NCBI RefSeq assembly: GCF_003355155.1
Contig: NZ_CP031320.1
Location: 1,412,369 to 1,476,368, forward strand
Direction: 5' to 3'
Source of the DNA: Streptomyces armeniacus
Lineage (GTDB): Bacteria; Actinomycetota; Actinomycetes; Streptomycetales; Streptomycetaceae
DNA: 64,000 nucleotides
Shown piece after piece: positions 33,206-42,187 of the stretch; position 1 is the first letter of the stretch; every line of letters begins with the position of its first letter. Under the pieces are notes generated by a model. The model was not told where the DNA came from, made no database searches, and saw only the letters and a program-made list of their open reading frames with translations. The translations under genes and the position numbers were made by a program.

Positions 33206-35383
33206 GTGCCCGCGCACGCCCCCCTGCAGAATCCGCACACCCCGCACAACCCCCTCGACGACGAGCGCGCTCACCTCACCGCCTCCCGCGCCGCGCTCCG
33301 CGCGATGCGCGCCGATGCCGAGGCGCTCGACATCGGGGATGTCACCGCGAACTGGGTGAACGCCGAAGTCCTGCAGTCCGAGATCGACTTGCGCATCAAG
33401 TCGCTCGCCGACCTCGCCCACGCCCCGCTGTTCTTCGGCCGTCTCGACTTCCTCGATCCGTACGGAGCCGCCCCGCCCCCCTCAGCGGACGGTCCGAAAA
33501 ACGGGGACGGGAACCGGCACGGGCACGGGCACGCACACAAAGACGGGGACGGGCACGGCACCGAGGGGCACACCTTCTACATCGGCCGCCGCCACGTCCA
33601 CGACCCCGACGGCGACCCCATGGTCATCGACTGGCGCGCACCCGTCTCCCAGCCCTTCTACCGCGCCTCCAAGAAGGATCCGCAGGGTGTCGCGCTGCGG
33701 CGGCGCTTCGGGTATACGGGCGGCGAGCTGACCGCGTACGAGGACGAGCACCTCACCGACCCCGCCGAGGCGGAGAAGTCGAGCACGCTCCTCCAGCGCG
33801 AGATCGAGCGCCCCCGCGTCGGCCCCATGCGGGACATCGTCGCCACGATCCAGCCCGAGCAGGACACGATCGTCCGCGCGAGCATCGACGGCACGGTCTG
33901 CGTGCAGGGCGCGCCCGGTACCGGCAAGACCGCCGTCGGTCTGCACCGCGTCGCGTACCTCCTCTACACGCACCGCGACCGGCTCGCCCGCACCGGCACC
34001 CTCGTCGTCGGCCCGAACCGGTCCTTCCTGCACTACATCGAGCAGGTGCTGCCCGCGCTCGGTGAGCTGGACGTGAAGCAGTCGACGGTCGAGGACCTGG
34101 TGGCGCACCCCCAACTCACCGTCCGTGCCCACGACTCCGCCGAGGCGGCGGGCATCAAGGGCGACGCCCGGATGGCGCGGGTGCTGCGCCGGGCGGTGCG
34201 TTCGGGGGTCACGGTGCCGGCGGAGCCGTGTGTCGTCGTACGGGGTTCGCGGCGCTGGCGCGTCCCGGCGTACGAGCTGGAGGAGATCGTACGGGAGCTG
34301 CTGGACCGCGACATGCGGTACGGCGCCGCCCGCGATGCGCTGCCGCAGCGCATCGCGCACCACGTCCTCGTACGCATGGAGCAGGCCGGCGAGGCGCCCG
34401 ACGACCGGGTGCAGGACGCCGTCGCGCGGAACCCCGCCGTGAAGGCGGTGGTGAAGACCGTGTGGCCGCTGGTCGACCCGGCGAAGCTGGTGCTGCGGCT
34501 GCTGTCGGACGCGGACTTCCTCGCGGAGCAGGCCGACGGCATCCTGACGCCTGAGGAGCAGCGGGCCGTGCTGTGGGCGAAGCCCGCGCGGGGCGTGAAG
34601 ACGGCGCCGTGGTCGGCGGCGGACGCCGTGCTGGTCGACGAGGCGTCGGATCTGATCAGCCGTACGCCCTCGCTCGGTCATGTCGTCCTGGACGAGGCGC
34701 AGGACCTGTCGCCTATGCAGTACCGCGCGGTGGGGCGGCGCTGTACGACGGGCTCGGCGACCGTGCTGGGCGACATCGCGCAGGGCACCACGCCCTGGGC
34801 GACGGCCGGTTGGGCGGAGGCACTGGGGCACCTCGGCAAGCCGGACTCGGTGGTGGAGGAGCTGACGCAGGGCTTCCGGGTGCCGCGCGACGTGATCGCG
34901 TTCGCCTCCCGGCTGCTGCCCGCCATCGCACCGGAGCTGACCGAGGCGACCTCGGTCCGCGAGTCGCCCGGTGACTTCTCGGTGCTCCGCTTCGCGCCCG
35001 AGTCCCTGACCGACGCGGTGGTCGCGGCCTGCCGGGAGGCGCTCGAACGGGAGGGCTCCATCGGCCTGATCGCGGCGGACTCGCGGATGGCGGACCTGTC
35101 CGCGGCGCTGCGCGCGGCGGGGCTCGCGACCCTCGGCCCGGGCGAGGAGACGACGGAGGACTCCCGGCTCACCCTCGTCCCCGCCACCCTGGCCAAGGGT
35201 CTGGAGTACGACCACGTCGTGCTCGACGAGCCCGCCGCGATCGTGGGCGGCGAGCCCGACGAACGTACCGGGCTGCGCCGCCTCTACGTCTCGCTGACCC
35301 GCGCCGTATCCGGGCTGACGGTGCTGCACGCGGCACCGCTGCCCCCGGAACTGGCGGACCGTTCGCCCTCATTGGGGAGCTGA
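33206..35383 (+). CDS. HelD/HelR-like UvrD-family ATPase (RNA polymerase recycling type)
   Basis: A 725-residue superfamily 1 ATPase. The N-terminal 130 residues are helical (HLTASRAALRAMRADAEAL), as in the coiled arm by which HelD enters RNA polymerase. The motor has Walker A GAPGTGKTA (about 235-243), LLYTHRDRL, VVGPNRSFLHYI, Walker B VVLDEAQDLSP and the C-terminal LAKGLEYDHVVLDEP and RRLYVSLTRAV. Residue order and length fit the actinobacterial HelD class that includes HelR, which removes rifamycin-stalled polymerase. A His/Gly/Asp-rich insertion (about residues 95-125) is unusual. GGAGG six bases before GTG sets the start. Confidence 0.83.
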   Translation: MPAHAPLQNPHTPHNPLDDERAHLTASRAALRAMRADAEALDIGDVTANWVNAEVLQSEIDLRIKSLADLAHAPLFFGRLDFLDPYGAAPPPSADGPKNGDGNRHGHGHAHKDGDGHGTEGHTFYIGRRHVHDPDGDPMVIDWRAPVSQPFYRASKKDPQGVALRRRFGYTGGELTAYEDEHLTDPAEAEKSSTLLQREIERPRVGPMRDIVATIQPEQDTIVRASIDGTVCVQGAPGTGKTAVGLHRVAYLLYTHRDRLARTGTLVVGPNRSFLHYIEQVLPALGELDVKQSTVEDLVAHPQLTVRAHDSAEAAGIKGDARMARVLRRAVRSGVTVPAEPCVVVRGSRRWRVPAYELEEIVRELLDRDMRYGAARDALPQRIAHHVLVRMEQAGEAPDDRVQDAVARNPAVKAVVKTVWPLVDPAKLVLRLLSDADFLAEQADGILTPEEQRAVLWAKPARGVKTAPWSAADAVLVDEASDLISRTPSLGHVVLDEAQDLSPMQYRAVGRRCTTGSATVLGDIAQGTTPWATAGWAEALGHLGKPDSVVEELTQGFRVPRDVIAFASRLLPAIAPELTEATSVRESPGDFSVLRFAPESLTDAVVAACREALEREGSIGLIAADSRMADLSAALRAAGLATLGPGEETTEDSRLTLVPATLAKGLEYDHVVLDEPAAIVGGEPDERTGLRRLYVSLTRAVSGLTVLHAAPLPPELADRSPSLGS

Positions 35384-35400
35384 GGGCGCGCCCCCGCGCG

Positions 35401-35502
35401 GGCGTCAGCCCCGCCGCATCAGCCCCGCCGCATCAGCCTTGCCGCGTCAGCCCCGCCACATCAGCCCAGCGACGAAGGCCCTGCCGCGTCAGCCCTGCGG
35501 CG
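35401..35502. repeat. 14-bp tandem repeat overlapping a gene end
   Basis: TCAGCC recurs at 35405, 35419, 35433, 35447, 35461 and 35489, all multiples of 14 bp; the slot at 35475 is degenerate. The unit reads (GC)(A/G)TCAGCCCCGCC. The last copy contains the stop codon of the minus-strand membrane-protein gene, and every unit contains TCA, which reads TGA on that strand. Confidence 0.8.
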
Positions 35503-36280
35503 GAGCCTGCGGCTGCTGCGGGGTGTCGGGCAGTTCGGGTGTGCTGGCGAACAGGTCGAAGTACATGCCGAGCGACACGAGCAGGCCGAGCGCGCCGAGG
35601 ATGAGGCCGCCGAGCGCGACCGCCTTGACCCACGACTTGGTCTCGGCCCGCTGCACGAGCAGCCCGAGCAGCACACCGCCGATGATGACGGCGGCGAGCG
35701 CGAAGATCCCGTTCAGGACGGCCGCGGTGTGCCAGGGCGTGCTGTAGAAAGCGTCGATCTGCTCTTCGCCGCCGCCACCGCCTCCGCCCGTGCTGGACTC
35801 GATCTGCCCGATCAGCTCCTTGCGGGAGCGGAGCATCTCGCCGAGCGACGTGCCGGTGAGCGAGCACAGGCCCAGCCCGGCGCTGACAACGGCCGCCGCA
35901 CCGGCCGCGAAGCTGCCGCCGGGCACGGCACCGCGCAGGACGTGCGTACTGTCGCCGCCCGCGCCGAGCTCGTCGTCGTCCAGTTCGTCGTCATCGTCGT
36001 GCGAGGAGACGACGTCGGCGCCGCCCGAGTCGGTGCCGCCGCTCTTGCTCAGCGTCGTCTCCATCGGGGCGGACGAGGGCCGCTCCGGATCCTTCTCCGC
36101 GGTGCTCGCGGCAGGCTTCTCTGACTTCTCGGCGGACTTGCCGGCGGCCTTGTCCGCTTCCTTCTCGGCCTTCGCCGAAGTCTGCGAACGGGGGGCTTCC
36201 GCCGCTTCGTCGGGGTCTTCCCGTACGCCCTCGGGGATGGCGTCGGTGGGGTCGTTGTTGTTGCTGGGGTCGGTAGCCAT
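35489..36280 (-). CDS. Membrane protein with long charged N-terminal region
   Basis: A 263-residue protein. The first 115 residues are acidic and Lys/Ala-rich (KAEKEADKAAGKSAEKSEKP, DDDDELDDDELGAGG) and probably disordered. Three membrane segments follow (about 118-140, 178-202 and 218-240), with a Gly-rich SSTGGGGGGGEEQ loop between the first two, and a Pro/Gln tail. No enzymatic motif is present. I do not recognise a named family. It is divergent from the DUF4097 gene. Confidence 0.75.
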   Translation of the reverse strand: MATDPSNNNDPTDAIPEGVREDPDEAAEAPRSQTSAKAEKEADKAAGKSAEKSEKPAASTAEKDPERPSSAPMETTLSKSGGTDSGGADVVSSHDDDDELDDDELGAGGDSTHVLRGAVPGGSFAAGAAAVVSAGLGLCSLTGTSLGEMLRSRKELIGQIESSTGGGGGGGEEQIDAFYSTPWHTAAVLNGIFALAAVIIGGVLLGLLVQRAETKSWVKAVALGGLILGALGLLVSLGMYFDLFASTPELPDTPQQPQAPPQG

Positions 36281-36520
36281 AGGGCGCCACCCTAAGGGGC
36301 ATACCTAAGCACCGGGTAAGAGTGCCTTTACGCGCTCCCGCAAGAGCCCCATGCGGTGTCATATCTCACTCTCGCGACGGTCACCCGAACCGCCGCGCGC
36401 CTCCGGGGCCCACCTAAGGGACCGGCCGCCGCGGCTCCTCCCCGACGGTGATCCGGGGGCGGTGGAGGGCCGCACAGGATGGTGGAACACCGTCCGGCTC
36501 TCCAGGGGGAACGCCACATC

Positions 36521-37357
36521 ATGACCACGAACGACGCGACGACTGACGCGGCGAACGGCACCTCGTGCCCGACCGCATACGGCGCCTCGTACGGCACGGC
36601 GTACGGCACCTCGTACGGCACCGCGCCCGCGCGCCGCCGTACCCGCCGCGCCGCCCGACTCGCCCTCCCCTGCGTCGCGTTGGCCGTCGTGACGACGGCG
36701 GCGGGCTGCGGCCTCATGGAGGACACCAAGACCGGCGAGCGCGCGTACTCCGTGTCGCAGCGGACCTCGGCGGTGTCCGTCGACACGGACGGCGGCGACA
36801 TCGACATCGTGGCCGGCGACCCGGAAAGCGACACCGTCCGCGTGCAGGAGCGCTACGAGTACAGCCACAGCAAGCCCGAGACGCAGCACTCCGTACGGGA
36901 CGGCCGGCTGCTGCTCAGCGCGGATGACTGCGGCGGCAAGAACGGCGGCACGTGCGACGTCAGCTACGAGATACGGGTGCCGCCGAAGACCGCCGTCAAG
37001 GTGGACACCGGAGGCGGAACCGTCACCGTACGGGGCACCTCGGGCCGGGTCGACGCCCTCTCGGAGGGCGGCGACATCCGTATCGAGGAGTCCGCCGCCC
37101 GCCGCGTCTCGGCGCACACGGAGGGCGGCGAGATCTCCACCCGGTTCACGGGCGCGCCCGACAGCGTGGACGTGACCAGTGCGGGCGGCAGCATCGACGT
37201 ACGCCTGCCGGGCGGCCCGTACGCGGTCGACGCCACCACGAAGGGCGGCGAACGGAAGGTCTCCGTGCCGTCCGACGGCGACGCCGGACAGGTCGTCAAG
37301 GCGCATACGGAGGGCGGCGACGTCACCGTACGGTCGTCGTCGGGCAGCGGAGCTTGA
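36521..37357 (+). CDS. DUF4097 family secreted beta-repeat protein
   Basis: A 278-residue exported protein. The N terminus has a Tyr/Gly/Thr repeat (GASYGTAYGTSYGTA), then an Arg-rich signal and hydrophobic stretch ending TTAAGCG; Cys there could be lipidated although the lipobox is weak. The mature part is built of repeated beta strands with the recurrent pattern (T/E)(D/E)GG(D/E)I (DTDGGDIDIV, SEGGDIRIEE, TEGGEISTRF, TEGGDVTVRS), typical of DUF4097. The ATG at 36521 follows AGGGGGA. The role is unknown; it is convergent with the ALDH gene. Confidence 0.85.
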   Translation: MTTNDATTDAANGTSCPTAYGASYGTAYGTSYGTAPARRRTRRAARLALPCVALAVVTTAAGCGLMEDTKTGERAYSVSQRTSAVSVDTDGGDIDIVAGDPESDTVRVQERYEYSHSKPETQHSVRDGRLLLSADDCGGKNGGTCDVSYEIRVPPKTAVKVDTGGGTVTVRGTSGRVDALSEGGDIRIEESAARRVSAHTEGGEISTRFTGAPDSVDVTSAGGSIDVRLPGGPYAVDATTKGGERKVSVPSDGDAGQVVKAHTEGGDVTVRSSSGSGA

Positions 37358-37422
37358 CGCGCGCTCCGTCGCGCCGCCGCGCCGTCGCCCCGGTCCGCAA
37401 CGCCGTCGCCCCGGCCCGCCGC

Positions 37423-38976
37423 CTACAGGAAGCTGACGTTCTGGGCCAGGGACAGCTCGCTGGAGTAGTTGACGGTGTTGGTCGCCCGCCGCATGTACGC
37501 GCGCCACGCGTCGGACCCGGACTCGCGGCCGCCTCCGGTCTCCTTCTCGCCGCCGAAGGCGCCGCCGATCTCGGCGCCCGACGTGCCGATGTTGACGTTG
37601 GCGATGCCGCAGTCCGAGCCCTCCGCGGACAGGAACACTTCCGCCTCCCGCTGGTCCCGCGTGAAGATGCTGGACGACAGGCCCTGCGGGACGTCGTTGT
37701 GGAGCGCGACGGCCTCCTCCAGCGAGTCGTACGTGAGCACGTAGAGGAGCGGCGCGAACGTCTCCTCCCGTACGACACCGGCCTGTTCGCCGACGCGAAC
37801 GATGGCGGGCTCCACGTACGCCGCTCCCGGCGCCGCCTCGGCCAGCCGGCGGCCGCCGCCCACGAGGAGTTCGCCGCCCTCGGCCCGCACCCGTTCGAGC
37901 GCGTCCCGCATCCGGTCGAGGGCGGCGGTGGAGATGAGCGGCCCGACGAGGGTCGCCGCGTCGAAGGGGTCGCCGACGGGCAGCTTCCGGTACGCGGCTG
38001 TCAGCCGTCCGGTGAGCGTTTCGGCGATGTCCCGGTGCACGATGAGGCGCCGCAGGGTGGTGCACCGTTGCCCCGCCGTGCCCGCCGCCGCGAACACGAT
38101 GCCCTGGACGGCGAGATCGAGGTCCGCGGACGGCGCGACGACGGCGGCGTTGTTGCCGCCCAGCTCCAGCAGGCTGCGGCCGAGCCGCGCGGCGACGCGC
38201 TGCCCCACCTCGCGGCCCATGCGGGTCGATCCGGTGGCGCTGACCAGCGCCACCCGCGGATCGTCCACGAGCGCCGCGCCGACCGTACGGTCACCGAGCA
38301 GCAGCCGGTGTACGTCGCGTGGCGCGCCCACGTCCTCGGCGGCGCGCGCCAGCAGCCGGTCGCAGGCCAGCGACACCAGCGGGGTCAGCTCGGACGGCTT
38401 CCAGACGACGGTGTCGCCGCAGGCCAGCGCGACGGCGGTGTTCCACGACCACACGGCCACCGGGAAGTTGAACGCGGACACGACGCCGACCACGCCCAGC
38501 GGATGCCAGGTCTCGGCCAGCCGGTGGCCGGGGCGCTCGGAGGCGATCGTACGGCCGTAGAGCTGCCGCGACAGGCCCACCGCGAAGTCGCAGATGTCGA
38601 TCATCTCCTGGACCTCGCCGAGCGCCTCCGTACGGATCTTGCCCGCCTCGATCGTCACGAGGTCCGCCACGTCCTCCTGGTGCTCGCGCAGCAACTCGCC
38701 CAGACGGCGTACGAGTTCGCCGCGGCGCGGCGGCGGCGTCGAACGCCAGGTGAGGAACGCCGTACGGGCGGCGGCGACGGCCTCGGCGGCGTCCGACTCG
38801 GTGGCGGCCGGCACGGGGAACAGGTCCTCGCCGGTGACGGGCGTGCGGGCGTGGAGGACGTGGGCGGTACCTGTACGGGCGCCGTCCGGGACGGCGGAGC
38901 CGGCGCCGACCCGTTCCAGGGCGGCGCGGGCGCGGGCGCGCAGCTCGTCGGTGGTGGGCAGCGTGCTGCTGGTCAT
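37423..38976 (-). CDS. amaB: Aldehyde dehydrogenase, ALDH7 type (alpha-aminoadipate semialdehyde / piperideine-6-carboxylate dehydrogenase)
   Basis: A 517-residue NAD-dependent dehydrogenase that would oxidise alpha-aminoadipate semialdehyde (in equilibrium with piperideine-6-carboxylate) to 2-aminoadipate in lysine degradation. Catalytic residues are Cys305 (GQRCTT), Glu271 (LELGGN), Asn170 and Lys193. The ALDH7/antiquitin signatures VSAFNFPVAVWSWN and ETGGGRESGSDAWRAYMRR are present. It is the last gene of a minus-strand unit, 66 bp after hglS. The gene symbol follows the Pseudomonas homologue and is inferred from family and context. Confidence 0.88.
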   Translation of the reverse strand: MTSSTLPTTDELRARARAALERVGAGSAVPDGARTGTAHVLHARTPVTGEDLFPVPAATESDAAEAVAAARTAFLTWRSTPPPRRGELVRRLGELLREHQEDVADLVTIEAGKIRTEALGEVQEMIDICDFAVGLSRQLYGRTIASERPGHRLAETWHPLGVVGVVSAFNFPVAVWSWNTAVALACGDTVVWKPSELTPLVSLACDRLLARAAEDVGAPRDVHRLLLGDRTVGAALVDDPRVALVSATGSTRMGREVGQRVAARLGRSLLELGGNNAAVVAPSADLDLAVQGIVFAAAGTAGQRCTTLRRLIVHRDIAETLTGRLTAAYRKLPVGDPFDAATLVGPLISTAALDRMRDALERVRAEGGELLVGGGRRLAEAAPGAAYVEPAIVRVGEQAGVVREETFAPLLYVLTYDSLEEAVALHNDVPQGLSSSIFTRDQREAEVFLSAEGSDCGIANVNIGTSGAEIGGAFGGEKETGGGRESGSDAWRAYMRRATNTVNYSSELSLAQNVSFL

Positions 38977-39042
38977 GGCGCACTCCTCGGGGTGGCGGTG
39001 TGCTGTCCGGTCGGTTCTCTTGTGTCGTCCGGTGGGCGCCCG

Positions 39043-40530
39043 TCACGCGGACGGTGCTCGGGGCGGTGTGCGCGGCGTACGCGGTGTACGGGACGGCGTG
39101 CGGGACGGTGTGCGGGCGAGCCCCAGCTCGCGTGCGGTCCGGGCGAGGGAGCGGCTCTGCTGCTGTTCGTAGAGCGCGTACGGGTCGAGCACCTCGCGGT
39201 CGAGGGCGCCGGCGAGCCAGGCGGCGTCGTACTCTTCGTGCGCCGCGCGCGCGGAGGTGCCTTCGCCCGTACGGCCGTCACCGTCGCCTTCCCTGCGGGC
39301 GCCGTCGCCGCTCAGGTTCGACTGGAAGATCCCGGCGGCGGAGCGCGGCAGGAAGTCCTCGTACACGATGGGCTCGGCACGCACCCAGCCCTGCTCCAGC
39401 AGTCCCCCTACGGTGCCGGGCGGCGCCGTACCGTCGCGGGGCCGCCCGGGCACAGGGCGGTACGTGAAGAAGGCCAGGCTCTGGGCGGCGAGTTCGCGTT
39501 CGCTGTCGGGAAGAAGCTCCGCCCACAGGGCGCGGGCGAGCTCCGTACGATCGGCCTCCGTACGGTGTGCGATCTGCTCGTCGACACGTGCGAGCAGGGC
39601 GTCGTAACGGGCGCGGCCCTCCCGTGTGAGCGCGATCCCGCGCGCCTCCACCTCCCCGAAGCGCACCCGCAGGGTGCCGCTGACCACGCTGCCGTCGGGC
39701 GTACGCATGGCGCGGGGCTCGGCGAGGGCGCGGAAGGAGGTCTGGCGCAGGAGTACGTCGGGGCCGTGCCAGCCAGGCGGCCCCTGAATGGTGTCGATCA
39801 TCTCGATGCCGCGCTCGGTCATGCGGCGGTAGAGCGCGTCGATGTCGAGGACGCGGGGCGTGAGGTGGTTGACGTGCGTGCTGCGCACCCCGCCGATGTC
39901 GGCGGCGACGGCGGAGACCCGTTCCAGGGTCTCGTACCACGCCTGGTCCACGGGCTCGGCGGACAACTCGAAGGCGTGCACGGCCAGTTGCACGAACCGT
40001 TCCGCGTCGGCCTCGGGCAGCTCCCGTTCGGCGCCCGCGCGGTCGGACAGCGCGAGCAGCTCGGGCGGGAACAGCTCGCGGCCCGCGAGGAACGCCTCCA
40101 GGCGGGCACGCAGCCCCGCGTCGAAGAACCGGGGGTCGGCGGGCGTCAGCACGGAGGTGAAGACGCGGAACGGGTTGCGGGCCAGCTCCTCGCCGTCGAC
40201 CGGACGGAACGCCGTCGAGACGACGGGGACCGCGCTGGACGCGGCGTCGCGCAGGTCGTAGAAGCCGACGGGGTGCATGCCGAGGGCGCCGAAGACGCGG
40301 GCGACCTGGCGGACTTCGGAGGGGGTGCCGACGCGGATCGCGCCGTGCCGCTCGGCGGTTACGCGGCCGATGGAGCCGAGGCGTTCGGCGTCGGCGCCGC
40401 GGGCGCGCAGGACGTCCTCGTTCACCTCGCGCGAGACGTCGACGAGCGTGGTGTACGCGGGGACCTCACGCCCGTACATCTCCGACAGCCGCGCGGCGAA
40501 GGCGGCGCGCAGCTGCCACTGGCTGATCAT
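39043..40530 (-). CDS. hglS: 2-oxoadipate dioxygenase/decarboxylase (HglS, DUF1338/VOC family)
   Basis: A 495-residue iron enzyme that converts 2-oxoadipate to D-2-hydroxyglutarate. The family start QLRAAFAARLSEMYGREVPAYTTL is clear. Candidate iron ligands are His62 (ERHGAIR), His222 (THVNHLTPR) and Glu293 or Glu295 (FGEVEARG). The C-terminal 25 residues are Arg/Thr/Pro repeats (RTPSRTPSRTPRTPRTPP), so it is a little longer than the usual 460. The ATG at 40530 is preferred: farther upstream the frame runs through an 18-bp minisatellite. It lies between an amine oxidase and ALDH7 genes, which supports a lysine pathway. Confidence 0.88.
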   Translation of the reverse strand: MISQWQLRAAFAARLSEMYGREVPAYTTLVDVSREVNEDVLRARGADAERLGSIGRVTAERHGAIRVGTPSEVRQVARVFGALGMHPVGFYDLRDAASSAVPVVSTAFRPVDGEELARNPFRVFTSVLTPADPRFFDAGLRARLEAFLAGRELFPPELLALSDRAGAERELPEADAERFVQLAVHAFELSAEPVDQAWYETLERVSAVAADIGGVRSTHVNHLTPRVLDIDALYRRMTERGIEMIDTIQGPPGWHGPDVLLRQTSFRALAEPRAMRTPDGSVVSGTLRVRFGEVEARGIALTREGRARYDALLARVDEQIAHRTEADRTELARALWAELLPDSERELAAQSLAFFTYRPVPGRPRDGTAPPGTVGGLLEQGWVRAEPIVYEDFLPRSAAGIFQSNLSGDGARREGDGDGRTGEGTSARAAHEEYDAAWLAGALDREVLDPYALYEQQQSRSLARTARELGLARTPSRTPSRTPRTPRTPPRAPSA

Positions 40531-40562
40531 CCGGCTGCTCAACGGCGGGCCTGCCTCTCGGT

Positions 40563-40640
40563 GTCGTGCGTCTGTCGTGTGTCGTGCGTCTGTCACCTGT
40601 CGTGCGTCTGTCGCCTGCCGTGCGTCGTGTGTCTGTCCTG
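40563..40640. repeat. 18-bp tandem repeat upstream of hglS
   Basis: GTCGTGCGTCTGTC occurs at 40563, 40581 and 40599 (18-bp period), with a decayed fourth copy at 40617. It occupies half of the 177-bp gap between the oxidase stop and the hglS start. Confidence 0.8.
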
Positions 40641-40707
40641 TGCAGTCTGCCGCGGTCCGTTCTCGCTTCTTCCGATCCCTTTCAGGACGGCCGCCCACTC
40701 CGCCCGC

Positions 40708-41979
40708 TCACACCACGTGCGCCTCCCGCCGTGTCCCGCCCGCCCCGGCCGCGAACCGGTCGGCGCTGAGCGGCGTGACGTCGAGGAACGGCGTACGCCC
40801 CAGACACAGGTCGCGGACCAGCTCCCCGACCGCCGGGGCCTGCAGAAAGCCGTGCCCGGAGAAGCCAGTCGCGTAGACGAAGCCGTCCGGCGAACCGGCG
40901 CGCCCGATCAGCGCGTTGTGGTCCGGGGTCACTTCGTACAGCCCCGCCCAGCCGCCGCCCGTCATCGCCATCCCGGCCACCGCGGGCGCCCTGCGCCGTA
41001 CGGCGGCGCGGAACAGCTCCAGCCACCCGGGCGTCCACGTGGTGTCGAAGCCCTCCGCCTCGTCGGGGTCGGCGAGCCCGACGAGCAGGCCGTCGTCGCT
41101 GTTGTGGAAGTACGCCGAGGAGGCGAAGTCGATGGTGAACGGGATACGCGGCACGGGCGGCACCAGCGGTGCGGTGAAGGCGAGTTGGCGGCGCACGGGG
41201 CGTACTGGCAGGACCACCCCGGCCATGTCCCCGACCTGCGCGGACCACGCCCCGGCGGCGCAGACGACCGTACGGCATGCCACGCGCGCGCGGTCGGTGC
41301 GTACGGCGGCGACCCGGCCGCCGGCCACCTCGATCCCGGTGACGGCCGTACGCGTGGCGAACACGACGCCGGCCTCGGCGGCGGCACGCGCGTAACCCCG
41401 TACGGCCAGGGCGGGGCGGGCGTGGCCGTCCTCGGGCGAGTAGGCGGCGGCGGTCAGGCCGTCGGTGGCGACGTACGGGCACAGCCGGCGCGCCTCGTGC
41501 GGGCCGATCATGCGGCTGGGGAGGCCGTGGGCGCGCTGCACGCGTACGGCGTTCTCGAAGTCGGCGGCCTGCCGGTCGGTGTCGAGGAGGAAGAGGTACC
41601 CGACGGAGTCGAGCCGGATGTCGGCGCCGGGCCTGCGCGGGAAGTCCCGCCAGGCACGCAGACTCCTGCTGCCCAGCTCGATGTTGAGCGGATCGGAGAA
41701 CTGCGCCCGCACCCCGCCGATCGGCTTCCCCGAACTGCCGCACCCCAGCTCCCCCTTCTCCACCACCACGACGTCCGCCACCCCGGCCTCGGCCAGATGG
41801 AACGCGGCGCTGGTCCCCATCACGCCACCGCCGACGATCACCACTTCGGCGTCGGAGGGGAGGGCGGCGCGGTCGTCGGAGACACGGTCGTCGGCGGCAC
41901 GGTCGTCGGCGGCACGGTCGTCGGCGGCACGGTCGTCGGCGGCACGGTCGTCGGGGGAGGCTGCGGGCGACGCGGACAT
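40708..41979 (-). CDS. FAD-dependent amine/amino-acid oxidase (DAO family), candidate pipecolate oxidase
   Basis: A 423-residue DadA/sarcosine-oxidase-like flavoenzyme. The FAD-binding Rossmann motif is VVIVGGGVMGTSAAFHLAEAG, followed by GCGSSGKPIGGVRAQF, and the C-terminal FAD site is GGWAGLYEVTPDHNALIG with TGFSGHGFLQAPAVGEL. The start at 41979 is supported by GGGAG seven bases upstream. The N terminus contains six DDRAA-type repeats from a 15-bp minisatellite. First gene of the unit with hglS and ALDH7; by analogy with Pseudomonas amaA, oxidation of pipecolate to piperideine-6-carboxylate is the best guess. Confidence 0.83.
   Translation of the reverse strand: MSASPAASPDDRAADDRAADDRAADDRAADDRVSDDRAALPSDAEVVIVGGGVMGTSAAFHLAEAGVADVVVVEKGELGCGSSGKPIGGVRAQFSDPLNIELGSRSLRAWRDFPRRPGADIRLDSVGYLFLLDTDRQAADFENAVRVQRAHGLPSRMIGPHEARRLCPYVATDGLTAAAYSPEDGHARPALAVRGYARAAAEAGVVFATRTAVTGIEVAGGRVAAVRTDRARVACRTVVCAAGAWSAQVGDMAGVVLPVRPVRRQLAFTAPLVPPVPRIPFTIDFASSAYFHNSDDGLLVGLADPDEAEGFDTTWTPGWLELFRAAVRRRAPAVAGMAMTGGGWAGLYEVTPDHNALIGRAGSPDGFVYATGFSGHGFLQAPAVGELVRDLCLGRTPFLDVTPLSADRFAAGAGGTRREAHVV
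41868..41957. repeat. 15-bp minisatellite inside the oxidase gene
   Basis: GGTCGTCGG recurs at 41871, 41886, 41901, 41916, 41931 and 41946, an exact 15-bp period. It encodes six DDR(A/V)(A/S) units at residues about 9-38, before the FAD fold. Whole units can be gained or lost without shifting the frame. Confidence 0.9.
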
Positions 41980-42187
41980 GGGCCGCTCCCTTCGCGGGGC
42001 CACAGCCGGCGGAAGGGGCGTGATCCCGGACGGTCTGCACACGACGGACGAGGAACGCTGATCAGCTGCCAGCCGCCATGCTCCACCACCCACCGGCCCA
42101 CGTCCATGCCGCCTGCGCCCGGCGCGCACCGAATTTCGCGGCCACGCCGAGGCTGCTGACCTGCGCCTCCACGCTCCCCACCCTCTC

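Noticed and set aside
36281..36320. A second iron box, TTAGG..TTAGG near 36290-36310 on the minus strand
   Set aside because: The two halves are direct repeats instead of the inverted TTAGGT/ACCTAA arrangement, and neither neighbour is an iron gene.
36952..42159. A 1735-codon open frame on the plus strand
   Set aside because: It is antisense to the DUF4097/ALDH/HglS/oxidase genes. High GC makes the complementary frame of real genes open; its translation is Arg/Gly-rich with no domain.
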